DNA of 64,000 bases, from assembly GCF_000768705.1 (NCBI RefSeq), contig NZ_AVPJ01000001.1, positions 372,001-436,000 of the forward strand, read 5' to 3'. The notes under the pieces were generated by a model. It searched no databases. It had not been told where the DNA came from and worked only from the letters and a program-made list of their open reading frames with translations. Below are positions 1 to 8,371 of the stretch, piece by piece; the first letter of the stretch is position 1, and every line of letters starts with the position of its first letter. This stretch comes from Knoellia sinensis KCTC 19936. Lineage in GTDB: Bacteria; Actinomycetota; Actinomycetes; Actinomycetales; Dermatophilaceae. A program made the translations under genes and the position numbers.

Positions 1-326
1 GGCTGCAGCGCACGGCCGCTTGGGTCGACGACCACGAGGGCGGACTCGAGGCGATCCGAGCGGTCGTGATCGAGGACTCCCTCGGTATCGCCGCCGACCT
101 GGACGCCGCGATGGAGACGCACGTCGACGCCTACGAGGACGAGTGGGCGGCAGCTCTGGCCGACCCCGAAAAGCTGCGCCGCTTCGGCTCGTTCGTCAAC
201 GCCCCTGACCAGGTGGATGACTCGCTCGCCTATGTCGCCGAGCGTGGCCAGCCCCGACCCGCCACCCCGGACGAGCGCACCAGCGGTGTGCTCATCGCCG
301 GAACGACCCTGGAGGTCCGCCGATGA
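1..326 (+). CDS. nirB: Nitrite reductase large subunit, C-terminal end (partial)
   Basis: Only the last ~107 codons are present; the 5' part is outside the window. The frame opens LQRTAAWVDDHEGG and runs to ...GVLIAGTTLEVRR, which resembles the C-terminus of the NADH-dependent assimilatory nitrite reductase large subunit (siroheme/4Fe-4S/FAD flavoprotein, nitrite to ammonium in the cytoplasm). The catalytic and cofactor domains cannot be seen here, so the call rests on this tail and on context: the stop codon overlaps the start of nirD by four bases (ATGA), and siroheme synthesis genes follow. Confidence 0.88.
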   Translation, partial: LQRTAAWVDDHEGGLEAIRAVVIEDSLGIAADLDAAMETHVDAYEDEWAAALADPEKLRRFGSFVNAPDQVDDSLAYVAERGQPRPATPDERTSGVLIAGTTLEVRR

Positions 327-721
327 CCATCGACGTTGCAACCGAGAGCCCCGCCCTCACTTCGTCCACCTGGATCGACGTGTGCCGCCTTGAGGATCTC
401 GCCCCCGAACGCGGCGTTGTCGCTCTCATGGGCGGACACCAGATCGCGATCTTCCGCACCTTTGCGAACGACGTGTATGCCGTGCATCAGCGCGATCCGT
501 TCTCCGGCGCCTTCGTCATGTCGCGCGGCATCGTTGGCACGCGTGGCGACGCACCCACCGTGGCCTCACCGATGTTCAAGCAGGTCTTCGACCTTCGCAC
601 CGGTGAGTGCCTGGACGCCGTGGGCAAGGAGCCACTGTCGTTGCGGACGTGGCCGACGCGGGTCCAGGACGGCGTCGTCCACGTGGCCCTGGCGGGTGCC
701 GACGCCGAGGAAAGTCCATGA
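323..721 (+). CDS. nirD: Nitrite reductase small subunit NirD
   Basis: 132 aa, the usual size for NirD, the small Rieske-fold partner of NirB in cytoplasmic nitrite reduction. The core reads WIDVCRLEDLAPERGVVAL, then IAIFRTFANDVYAVHQRDPF and SPMFKQVFDLRTGECLD, typical of the family. The Cys/His ligands of true Rieske clusters are absent, as expected for NirD. It starts inside the nirB stop (ATGA) and ends inside the ATG of the siroheme synthase gene, so the three are translationally coupled. Confidence 0.93.
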   Translation: MTIDVATESPALTSSTWIDVCRLEDLAPERGVVALMGGHQIAIFRTFANDVYAVHQRDPFSGAFVMSRGIVGTRGDAPTVASPMFKQVFDLRTGECLDAVGKEPLSLRTWPTRVQDGVVHVALAGADAEESP

Positions 722-1929
722 CCACGCTTCTCGGGGTGGATCTGGTCGGCCGCCCAGTCCTCGTGGCGGGTGGCGGCCGAGTGGCCGCAGTCAAGGCTGC
801 TGCATTGGTCGAGGACGGCGCGCTCGTACACGTCGTTGCCCCTTTCATCTGCGAGGACATGGTCGATCTGGTCGACGGGATCGCCGTGACGTGGAGCCAA
901 CGCGAGGTGGACGTCGAGGATGTTGCGGGCGTGTGGTTCGTCGTGGCCGCAACGGGCGACAGGCCGGTGGACCAGGCACTCTGCGCCCGCGCCACGGCAG
1001 ACCGCATCTTCAGCGTCTGCGCCGGGGCTGCTGAGCACGGCACCGCCCGGAACCCCGCCGTGACGGACCACGCAGGCCTGCGTGTCGGGGTCGTGTCGAA
1101 CGGACGCCCCGACCCGTCACGTGTGGTCGGGGTGCGCGACGCCCTCGCCCTGCACCTCGAGACGGCTGATCTCGACCTGCGGGCACGGCGCACCGCGCCA
1201 GGTGCCAAGGGCCGCGTCATCCTCGTCGGAGGCGGCCCCGGGGCGGAAGACCTCATCACCGTCCGGGGGCGCCAGGCGATCGCTGAGGCCGACGTCGTCG
1301 TCACGGATCGGCTGGGCCCGACCACGCTGCTGCGCCGCCTCCCAGCCGACGTGGAGGTCATCGACGTGGGCAAGACTGCGGGGCACCACCCGGTGCCTCA
1401 GCACGAGATCAACCGCATCCTCGTCGAACAGGCGCAGCGCGGGCGGAGAGTCGTGCGACTCAAGGGCGGTGACCCCTTCGTCTACGGCCGTGGTGGCGAA
1501 GAGGTCATCGCCTGCCGCGAAGCGGGCGTCGACATCGACCTCATCCCCGGCGTCAGCTCAGCGTTGAGCGCTCCGGGGGCGGCCGGCATACCTCTCACTC
1601 ACCGCGGAACTGTCGGCGCTCTCCACGTCGTTCACGGTCACGAACCGATCGACCCTCACGCTCTGGCCGGCGTGGCGGACGAGAAGGCAACCCTCGTGAT
1701 CCTCATGGGGGTGCGTCTCCTCGCGGACCACGTCCGAGACCTGGTGGATGCCGGGGCCGGGGCAGATCTGCCCGTCGCCATCGTCGAGGCCGCCACCACG
1801 CCTCGTCAGCGAGTCACCACGGGAAGCCTGTCCTCGATCGTCACCCTCGCCCGCGGGGCCAGCGTGCGCGCACCTGCCGTCATCGTCGTCGGTCGCGTCG
1901 CCGACCCCACTCTGCTCGCGCGAGGATGA
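718..1929 (+). CDS. cobA: Siroheme synthase: precorrin-2 dehydrogenase / uroporphyrinogen-III C-methyltransferase
   Basis: 403 aa with two parts. Residues 1-155 look like the NAD-binding precorrin-2 dehydrogenase half of CysG (VLVAGGGRVAAVKAA near residue 14). Residues ~166-403 are a uroporphyrinogen-III methyltransferase (SUMT) with GGGPGAEDL at 171-179 and KGGDPFVYGRGGEE at 249-262. Together they methylate uroporphyrinogen III and oxidise precorrin-2 on the way to siroheme, the NirB cofactor. Whether the N-terminal half also inserts iron, as in CysG, cannot be read from sequence. ATG 718 overlaps the nirD stop; the next gene begins 4 bases after the stop. The name could equally be cysG. Confidence 0.9.
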   Translation: MTTLLGVDLVGRPVLVAGGGRVAAVKAAALVEDGALVHVVAPFICEDMVDLVDGIAVTWSQREVDVEDVAGVWFVVAATGDRPVDQALCARATADRIFSVCAGAAEHGTARNPAVTDHAGLRVGVVSNGRPDPSRVVGVRDALALHLETADLDLRARRTAPGAKGRVILVGGGPGAEDLITVRGRQAIAEADVVVTDRLGPTTLLRRLPADVEVIDVGKTAGHHPVPQHEINRILVEQAQRGRRVVRLKGGDPFVYGRGGEEVIACREAGVDIDLIPGVSSALSAPGAAGIPLTHRGTVGALHVVHGHEPIDPHALAGVADEKATLVILMGVRLLADHVRDLVDAGAGADLPVAIVEAATTPRQRVTTGSLSSIVTLARGASVRAPAVIVVGRVADPTLLARG

Positions 1930-1933
1930 GCGC

Positions 1934-3061
1934 GTGAGCGGTGCCCGCACTCCCCCGCCCCTGAGTCAGGTCATGGCCGGCTGCGTCGTCCTCGTGACAG
2001 CGGACCGGCGCTCCAGCGAGCTCGCCTCCGCGCTGACGCGCCGTGGCGCAACGGTCCGGCATGCTCCTGCGCTCACGATCGTTCCCCACGAGCACGACGA
2101 GGAACTCCTCGTGGCGACCAAGGAACTCATCGCCTCGCCACCAGATGTCGTCGTCATCACCACGGGCATCGGCCTGCGCGGCTGGATCGAGGCTGCCGAT
2201 GCCGCCGGTCACGCCGACGAACTGCTCGAGATCCTTGGACGCGCTCGACTCATCGCCCGCGGCCCGAAGGCTCGTGGCGCGATCCAGGCGGCAGGCCTGA
2301 CTGCCGACTGGGTGGCTGAGTCCGAGACCTCGGCCGAGATCCTCGAACTCCTCCTCGACGAGGGCGTGTCGGGACTCCGGATCGCGGTTCAGCACCACGG
2401 TGCCGGCGCTGATGGTCTCGACACCGAGCTCGCGGCGGCCGGAGCCGACGTGGCAAGCCTTGTGGTCTATCGCTGGGGTCCCACCCCCGACCCGGAGGCC
2501 CTCGCCCAGTCGGTGCGCGATGCTGCCGCCGGCGAGATCGATGCCGTGGTCTTCACTTCTGCGCCGGGAGCGCACGCCTGGTTGGCCGCCGCGGACGCCC
2601 AAGGCGCGACCGACGCGGTCGTGGCGCGTTGCATCAGCGGGGCACTTGTGGCGGCGTCTGTTGGCCCGGTGACGTCCGTTCCATTGCAGGACAGGGGAAT
2701 CGAACCGATCGTGCCCGACCGAGGGCGCCTGGGTGCCTTGGTCCGGCGGCTCGTGCACCACTACGAGGAGGCCCAGACCTCAGCCGTCGCCACGGTCGCA
2801 GGGCAGGTTCAGGTTCGCCGAACCGTCGCGCTTCTCGACGGTCGCGTCCTCCCCCTGTCACCCAGCGGGCTCGCGGTCCTCCGACTCTTGGTCGAGGCCG
2901 ACGGTGAGGTCGTCTCGCGCGGCGAGGTGCTGGAGGTCCTCCCGGGAGACTCCACCGACCCACACGCGGCGGAGGTCGCCATCGGGCGACTGCGAGACGC
3001 CGGGGGTCGCACGTTGGTGCAGACGGTCGTCAAGCGCGGCTACCGCTTGGCCCTGGCCTGA
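1934..3061 (+). CDS. hemD: Uroporphyrinogen-III synthase fused to a C-terminal winged-helix DNA-binding domain
   Basis: 375 aa. GTG 1934 is chosen because GAGGA lies just upstream within the end of the previous gene; an internal ATG (1973) is possible. Residues ~14-275 match the two-lobed HemD fold that closes hydroxymethylbilane to uroporphyrinogen III (VVITTGIGLRGW, VVFTSAPGAHAWL). The last ~88 residues look like an OmpR/PhoB-type winged helix (LPLSPSGLAVLRLLVEADG, then VVKRGYRLALA). This fusion is known in Actinobacteria; the winged helix suggests a regulatory role, perhaps on this nitrite/siroheme operon, but that is inference. It is the last gene of nirB-nirD-cobA-hemD. Confidence 0.88.
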   Translation: MSGARTPPPLSQVMAGCVVLVTADRRSSELASALTRRGATVRHAPALTIVPHEHDEELLVATKELIASPPDVVVITTGIGLRGWIEAADAAGHADELLEILGRARLIARGPKARGAIQAAGLTADWVAESETSAEILELLLDEGVSGLRIAVQHHGAGADGLDTELAAAGADVASLVVYRWGPTPDPEALAQSVRDAAAGEIDAVVFTSAPGAHAWLAAADAQGATDAVVARCISGALVAASVGPVTSVPLQDRGIEPIVPDRGRLGALVRRLVHHYEEAQTSAVATVAGQVQVRRTVALLDGRVLPLSPSGLAVLRLLVEADGEVVSRGEVLEVLPGDSTDPHAAEVAIGRLRDAGGRTLVQTVVKRGYRLALA

Positions 3062-3165
3062 CCCGCTGCCCGTTTCGGGGGGTTCGGCTGGGCCATGGTC
3101 CCTGGCCACCGCAGCCGATACCGTGCCGAACATTCAGGTCCGGAACGGCCTCAGGAGGATGCACC

Positions 3166-4866
3166 ATGCGTACCAGGTCCCTCGTTCTGCTCACCGCCGC
3201 ATCAGCGCTGGCTCTTCCTGCCCTGATCCCGGGGGCTGCGGCGGCCCCGCCGGGTGGGGGTCCGGCGGAGAAGAATGCCCGGACGACCGAGGTCCAGATC
3301 CTCGCGCTCAACGACTTCCACGGACAGCTCCGACCTCCGGACTCCACGAGCTCGGGTGGTCGCATCGGCGCTACGCCGGCAGGTGGCGCCGAGTTCCTGG
3401 CGCAGTACGTTCGCGACCTCGAAGCGACGAACCCGAACTCCCTCTTCGTGTCGGCTGGTGACCTCATCGGCGCCACGCCGCTCGTGTCAGCGATCTTCCA
3501 CGACGAGCCGACCATCGAGGCGATGAACCTCATGGGCCTGGACTACAACGGCGTGGGCAACCATGAGTTCGACGAAGGCCCCGAGGAACTGGTCCGGATG
3601 CAGGAGGGTGGCTGCCACCCGGTGGACGGCTGTCTCGACGGCGACGGCTTCGACGGCGCCGACTTCCCCTTCCTCGCCGCCAATGTGACCTATAAGGACT
3701 CCGGCAAGACGATCTTCCCGCCGTACGCGATCCACAAGTTCCAGGGCGTCAAGGTCGGAGTCGTCGGCATGACGCTCGAGGGCACGCCCGGCATCGTGAC
3801 CGCAGCGGCCACGGCAAACCTCGACTTCCACGACGAGGCGGACTCGGTCAATGCGCTCGTGCCCGAGCTCAAGAAGGCCGGCGTCGAGACGATCATCGTG
3901 CTGCTCCACGAGGGGGGCAGCGCCGGCGTCGGGCTCAACGAGAGCACGATCAACTCCTGCGCCAACCCGACCGGAGCCGGCGTGGAGGTCATCAAGCGCT
4001 TCAACCCGGAGATCGACCTCGTCGTCACCGGCCACACGAACTGGGCGCTCAACTGCCCGGACCTCGCGGGCACGGGAATCATGGTCACCGGCGCCGCCTC
4101 CGCGGGTCGCTTGGTCACCGACATCGACCTGACGATCAGCCGGGCCACCAAGGAGGTCGTGGCTGCGGGCATCAACAACGTCATCGTGAAGCGCGACGTG
4201 TTCGCCCCGGCCGCAGACCTCACGGCGCTCATCGCCAAGTACGGCGAGATCGCCGCGCCGATCGAGAACCGCGTGCTCGGCCAAGCGCCCCAACCGCTGA
4301 CTCGAACTCAGAACTCACTGGGTGAGTCCTCGCTCGGCGACATCATCGCGGACGGTCAACTCTGGGCGACATCAGGAGCGAACTGGCCTGCGGCGAATGG
4401 TGCCCCCGCGGTCATCTCGTTCATGAACTCCGGTGGCATCAGGGCGGACATCAACGTCGGACCGATCACCTTCGGAGAGGCCTTCAGCGTCCAGCCCTTC
4501 GCCAACGTCCTCGTGACGATGGACATGACGGGTGCGGACATCGATGCCGTCCTCGAGTTGCAGCAGAACGGAGGCAACGGAGTGCTGCAGATCCCGGCGT
4601 CGTTGACCTACGACCGCTCCCTGTCAGCGGCTCCGGGCGACCGGATCTCGAACGTCAGGATCAATGGTGTGCCTCTTGACCCGGCAGCGACCTACCGCGT
4701 GACGGTGAACAACTTCCTCGCGGACGGCGGTGACGGCTTCAGCACCTTCCGCAACGGCACGAACCGGTTCGTCGGTGAGATCGACCTCGACGCTTTCGCG
4801 AGGTACGTCGAGTTCCTCGGGACGGTCAACCCGGGTCCGCAGAACCGGATTACCGCGGTCCCCTGA
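3166..4866 (+). CDS. Secreted bifunctional metallophosphatase/5'-nucleotidase
   Basis: 566 aa. AGGAGG lies 6 bases before the ATG. Residues 1-27 form a Sec signal peptide (LVLLTAASALALPALIPG, cut after AAA). The metallophosphatase domain carries LALNDFHGQL, SAGDLIGATP, VGNHEFDEG and VVTGHTNWALNC; the C-terminal 5'-nucleotidase domain carries SFMNSGGIRADI and NNFLADGGDGFSTF. The family hydrolyses nucleoside monophosphates or UDP-sugars outside the cell for phosphate and nucleoside scavenging. It has no LPXTG or C-terminal membrane anchor, so it should be released. It is a single gene ended by the hairpin at 4881-4946. Confidence 0.9.
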   Translation: MRTRSLVLLTAASALALPALIPGAAAAPPGGGPAEKNARTTEVQILALNDFHGQLRPPDSTSSGGRIGATPAGGAEFLAQYVRDLEATNPNSLFVSAGDLIGATPLVSAIFHDEPTIEAMNLMGLDYNGVGNHEFDEGPEELVRMQEGGCHPVDGCLDGDGFDGADFPFLAANVTYKDSGKTIFPPYAIHKFQGVKVGVVGMTLEGTPGIVTAAATANLDFHDEADSVNALVPELKKAGVETIIVLLHEGGSAGVGLNESTINSCANPTGAGVEVIKRFNPEIDLVVTGHTNWALNCPDLAGTGIMVTGAASAGRLVTDIDLTISRATKEVVAAGINNVIVKRDVFAPAADLTALIAKYGEIAAPIENRVLGQAPQPLTRTQNSLGESSLGDIIADGQLWATSGANWPAANGAPAVISFMNSGGIRADINVGPITFGEAFSVQPFANVLVTMDMTGADIDAVLELQQNGGNGVLQIPASLTYDRSLSAAPGDRISNVRINGVPLDPAATYRVTVNNFLADGGDGFSTFRNGTNRFVGEIDLDAFARYVEFLGTVNPGPQNRITAVP

Positions 4867-4880
4867 GCGGACCCACTCAA

Positions 4881-4946
4881 CTGATTGCGCTGGAGCGACA
4901 TCCGGCGGGCCGATACGGCCCCCGCGATGTCGCTCCAGCGCAGTCA
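4881..4946. terminator. Long bidirectional hairpin terminator
   Basis: Arms 4881-4902 and 4925-4946 pair over 22 bases with one internal mismatch; core GCGCTGGAGCGACATC. It fills the space between the convergent 5'-nucleotidase and sigma-partner genes. No U-tract follows on either strand. Confidence 0.75.
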
Positions 4947-4952
4947 GACGGG

Positions 4953-5975
4953 TCAGCTCGTGGTGGACGGGCCGCGGAGGAAGACCTGCATGCTGCCGCC
5001 GACCTGGAGGTCAGCCGTCGTGCACTTGAGCTTCTCGTCCACGACGGCGCTGGTCGGCCAGTGGTGCCGCTTTCCGAGCGCCTTCGCGGTGATGGCCTCG
5101 GCCTCGGGCAAGGGAACGCACTTCTCGGTGATCTCTGTGCGCAGAGTCGCCGCCACTTCGTGCATGCCGCCGCCGCGGTTCTTCGACGGCCTCGACGCGT
5201 CCTCTGGGCTGCCCATGATGAGGACTTCACCCGTCGGCGGGTCGTAGTCGATCGCGGCGCACTTGTCTCCCGCCGCGAAGGGTCGAGCGACCACCTTCAC
5301 ACCGGTGAGCCCAAGACGCGCCAACTCGTCCTTGACGAAGGCCGCTGCCTCCCCCTCGCTGAGACACCGGCTGTTGGCACCGTTGGCGTAGTCGCCGAGG
5401 GAGGCCCGCAGGACCATCAGCGCATCGGCGTTGGGCTTCACCGGAGGGGCGGCCTCGGCCGATGGCGGCACGGCCTTACGCGGCGTCACGTAGGTCATGC
5501 CCGAATGCGTGAAGACGGCCGGGTCCTCGATGGGCGGCTTGCCCTGCAACTGCTGGTACTTCTGGCAGTCGGCGATCGGATCCGCACTGAGTGCCGGACC
5601 ACCCGAGCTGGCCTTGGCCGCGTCGGCTGACTGCGGGTCGACCCACGTCGTCAGGCAGGTGACCCCACCGTCGCTACCTCCACCCCGCCAGGTCTTCTCG
5701 ACGTCCTCGAAGGCCTGGTACCCATTCAGAGCGGCGTATGCCGTCCCGCCGCCCAGGAGGGCAAGCGCCAGTCCCCCTGCGACCAGCGTCCGCCTCCCCC
5801 GACGCTTCGTCGTGCTCGACTGCTCCCGTGCCGACATGGTGATCCCCTCTCGCAGGGCCGTGAAGGCCTGCTCCTCAGTGCGAGCGAGGTCGACCCGAGC
5901 CGCAGGGTCGGCGGATCGAAGGGCGTGCATGACGTCTGAGCCCCTCCGCTCCACGTCCTTCCCCTTGCTGGTCAT
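4953..5975 (-). CDS. Cys-rich single-pass membrane protein, probable partner of the adjacent ECF sigma factor
   Basis: 340 aa. N-terminal cytoplasmic segment of ~62 residues, a Lys/Arg-rich stop (TKRRGRRT), one membrane helix at ~63-82 (LVAGGLALALLGGGTAYAAL), then a ~255-residue outer domain with six cysteines (CLTTW, DCQKY, RCLSEG, KCAAIDY, KCVPL, KCTTAD), which could form disulfides. The start overlaps the sigma-factor stop (ATGA), so both are co-translated. This architecture fits an anti-sigma or sensory protein, but no His-x3-Cys-x2-Cys zinc anti-sigma motif is visible. The function is inferred from position only; no family recognised. Confidence 0.6.
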   Translation of the reverse strand: MTSKGKDVERRGSDVMHALRSADPAARVDLARTEEQAFTALREGITMSAREQSSTTKRRGRRTLVAGGLALALLGGGTAYAALNGYQAFEDVEKTWRGGGSDGGVTCLTTWVDPQSADAAKASSGGPALSADPIADCQKYQQLQGKPPIEDPAVFTHSGMTYVTPRKAVPPSAEAAPPVKPNADALMVLRASLGDYANGANSRCLSEGEAAAFVKDELARLGLTGVKVVARPFAAGDKCAAIDYDPPTGEVLIMGSPEDASRPSKNRGGGMHEVAATLRTEITEKCVPLPEAEAITAKALGKRHHWPTSAVVDEKLKCTTADLQVGGSMQVFLRGPSTTS

Positions 5976-6574
5976 CGTGCCTCCTCTGCTCTCATCCGCA
6001 CCGGTGTGCGGACATCAGGGACATGTCCGGACTTCGTATTGCGTTGCACCACAGTCGAATTCGCTGTCGACTCCGGATCCTCAGGCAGTTCGGTCATGAG
6101 CTTCTCGAGTCGCTTTCGGGCGCGGTGGAGGCGCACCCGAACCGTCGCGCGGCTCAGACCCATGACTACGGCGATTTCCTCGCGAGCCAGTTCCTCCCAG
6201 GCCACGAGGCGCAACAATTCCTGGTCGTCATCAGGCAGGCGGCGCATGGCACGGACGACCGGTGCCTCCTCGACCAGCTCCAACGCCGGCACGACTTCAT
6301 CGACGAGGTGGTCCCGCAGTCGGTCCGCCAGTGCCACCCGCCGCCTCTCACCACGGTGGTGGTTCGCCAGCACGCGCCGAGCCACCCCGAACAACCACGG
6401 CCTCGCCTCGTCGCCCTGCGGCACGTCGTCGAGACGCCTCCACGCCACGAGGTAGGTCTCGGCGACCACATCGGCAGCGTCGGCGGGATCGACAACTCGG
6501 CGCACGGCATACGCAAGCAGTGGCAAGCGTGTGCGCTCGAAGAGCGCGGTGAACCGCTCCTCCGGTGAAACCAT
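5972..6574 (-). CDS. ECF-type RNA polymerase sigma factor (sigma-70 family)
   Basis: 200 aa. Region 2 is seen in FTALFERTRLPLLAYAVRR and DAADVVAETYLVAWRRLDDV with ARPWLFGVARRVLANHHR; region 4 in LPDDDQELLRLVAWEELAR followed by the helix-turn-helix EIAVVMGLSRATVRVRLHRA. It therefore directs core RNA polymerase to a specific promoter set. A ~30-residue C-terminal tail follows region 4. It is the first gene of a two-gene unit with the membrane protein at 4953-5975, the usual arrangement for a sigma factor controlled from the envelope. Regulon and signal are unknown. Confidence 0.9.
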   Translation of the reverse strand: MVSPEERFTALFERTRLPLLAYAVRRVVDPADAADVVAETYLVAWRRLDDVPQGDEARPWLFGVARRVLANHHRGERRRVALADRLRDHLVDEVVPALELVEEAPVVRAMRRLPDDDQELLRLVAWEELAREEIAVVMGLSRATVRVRLHRARKRLEKLMTELPEDPESTANSTVVQRNTKSGHVPDVRTPVRMRAEEAR

Positions 6575-6671
6575 CTGTCCCCCTCGTTCGGGTGCTCCTG
6601 ACCACTACGTGTCCGGCACCGCGCACAGCGTTGCATGCAGGCACGCAAATTCGACCTTGTACGGTGACCGC

Positions 6672-7514
6672 ATGTCACCGGCGACTCCTGCCCTCTTCGA
6701 GGGACTCATCGACGACGCAGCAGTGTTCCCTCCCGGGAACGCCCCCCTCGAAGTGGCGATCGAGCGCCACCATGGTCACCGCAAGACCTCGTATGCCGGC
6801 CTCATCGGCCCGCTGCTCGTGCCGGCTTCCGACGTGGACCGTCTCGTCACCGAGGCCAGCAAGACTCCACAGCAGTCGCTGACCGTCGGGCTCATCGCGC
6901 GGCCCGGCGTCGACCCTTCGGTCGTCGTCAGCGCAGTGGAGCGCCTACGCGGCGAGGAGACGGTGTCGGTCGCCGGCGCCGAACTCGGGTGGTTCGCGGG
7001 GTGGCGGAACCTGCCGGTCGACGGACTGCCGTTGACGCTGGAGGTCCCCCGCGGCACCGACCGCGACCGAGCCTTGGAGGACATTCGCGCCGGGGCCGAT
7101 GAGGTGGGCCATCAGGTTCAGGCGAAGTTCCGCACCGGGGCAACACCGACGTGGGCATGGCCGGACGAGACCGAACTCGCGACCTTCATCCACGACTGTG
7201 CGCGTCTCGGCGTCCCCTTCAAGCTCACCGGCGGGCTGCACCACGCCATCCGCGCCGAGCACGACGGCGACCCGCAGCACGGGCTCCTCAACGTCCTGCT
7301 CGCCGTGCACTCAGCGGCACACGACGGCGCCCTCGTGGCTGTCGAATCCGTCCTCGGTCAGCGTGATCCAGACGTGCTGGCCGAGGCGGTGCAAGGTCTG
7401 GAAGAGACCGACGCACGGCGACTGCGGAGTCTCCTCACGGCATACGGATGCTGCGAAGTGACCGACCCGATCGGCGAGCTGGACGACCTCGACCTGCTGG
7501 ACCTGGAGGGCTGA
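6672..7514 (+). CDS. Conserved hypothetical protein
   Basis: 280 aa, soluble, acidic, no signal peptide or membrane helix. It opens MSPATPALFEGLIDDAAVFP and contains PFKLTGGLHHAIRAEHD, a conserved-looking Gly/His segment, and ends in an Asp/Leu-rich tail. I do not recognise a characterised family. ATG 6672 is preferred because the upstream in-frame sequence (from 6531) overlaps the sigma-factor start and looks non-coding. TTGCAT at 6632 and TTGTAC near 6656 could be promoter elements. It is convergent with the RDD gene, 8 bases between stops. Confidence 0.7.
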   Translation: MSPATPALFEGLIDDAAVFPPGNAPLEVAIERHHGHRKTSYAGLIGPLLVPASDVDRLVTEASKTPQQSLTVGLIARPGVDPSVVVSAVERLRGEETVSVAGAELGWFAGWRNLPVDGLPLTLEVPRGTDRDRALEDIRAGADEVGHQVQAKFRTGATPTWAWPDETELATFIHDCARLGVPFKLTGGLHHAIRAEHDGDPQHGLLNVLLAVHSAAHDGALVAVESVLGQRDPDVLAEAVQGLEETDARRLRSLLTAYGCCEVTDPIGELDDLDLLDLEG

Positions 7515-7522
7515 CCTGCCCG

Positions 7523-8329
7523 TCAGGGGGTCGCGCGTCCCTTGATGACGATGGTCTTGGCGAGCTTGTCGTGCAGCGCCTGGTTCTTCTCGTCGGCGAT
7601 AGGCCACACCAGGTCGGCGATGAGGACGAAGGTGCCGAGGCTCGCGACGTAGGGAACGTTGCCGAGGGCCTGGACCACCGCTTGGAACCCAGCACGGCGA
7701 ATCGCCGTGTCGGCATCCAGCGGGCCCGGTCGATCCAGCCGGCGCACGCTGATCCCGAGCAGTCGCTTGCCCGGGGTGGCACCCCACTTCATGAGGAACA
7801 GCGTGTTGTAGGCGAGCATCACGAGGAGCTGGACGCCGATGAAGGCCGCCAAGTAGCCCAGTCGTGCCTCCGCGAGCGCTGAGCCCATGGTGGCGACGTT
7901 CCCAGTCGTGATGGCCGAGTCGAGTCGGTCCGCGATGGGCTCGATCGCCTTCCAGAGGAACCACCCACCGAGGACGAGCGCAGCGAAGGACACGATGATC
8001 GTGTCGATGAGGTAGGCGACAACCCGCAGCCCATAGGGAGCGAGAGTCGGTTGACCGGGCACCGATGCCGTCGGCGAGGGTCGCTGCCCGCCCATCCCCG
8101 GACCGTGCTGCCATCCGGTCGGCGGGGCAGGGGGCGGACTCTGAACCGGGGTCGGAACGGTCGGCGGGGCTGCGGGAGACGATCCGGCGGGAGGCTGTGC
8201 CGCCGTCGGTTGCGTCTGGCGCGTTCGGAGCGGCGTCGTGTTCGAGGTCCACAGGATGCCGTCGAAGTAGCGCAGCTCGTCGGGGTTGTCAGGGTTCTCG
8301 TACCACCCGGGGCCGCTCGGAACGCTCAT
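7523..8329 (-). CDS. DUF2510 / RDD-family membrane protein
   Basis: 268 aa. Residues 1-40 match the DUF2510 module (PGWYENPDNPDELRYFDGIL W-rich motif). A Pro/Gln/Ala-rich linker spans ~40-95. The RDD domain follows with membrane segments near 100-125 (VVAYLIDTIIVSFAALVLGG) and 160-180, plus the motif GATPGKRLLGISVRRLD. RDD proteins are poorly understood; some relatives are linked to ion transport. It stands alone, convergent with the gene at 6672-7514. Confidence 0.85.
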   Translation of the reverse strand: MSVPSGPGWYENPDNPDELRYFDGILWTSNTTPLRTRQTQPTAAQPPAGSSPAAPPTVPTPVQSPPPAPPTGWQHGPGMGGQRPSPTASVPGQPTLAPYGLRVVAYLIDTIIVSFAALVLGGWFLWKAIEPIADRLDSAITTGNVATMGSALAEARLGYLAAFIGVQLLVMLAYNTLFLMKWGATPGKRLLGISVRRLDRPGPLDADTAIRRAGFQAVVQALGNVPYVASLGTFVLIADLVWPIADEKNQALHDKLAKTIVIKGRATP

Positions 8330-8371
8330 GCCCCGCAGGATGTCACATGACTCTCCACGCCCCCGCCGCGG

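Noticed and set aside
3062-3165. Terminator between hemD and the nucleotidase gene (CCCGTTTCGGGG)
   Set aside because: Only a 4-base stem; too weak to report as a feature.
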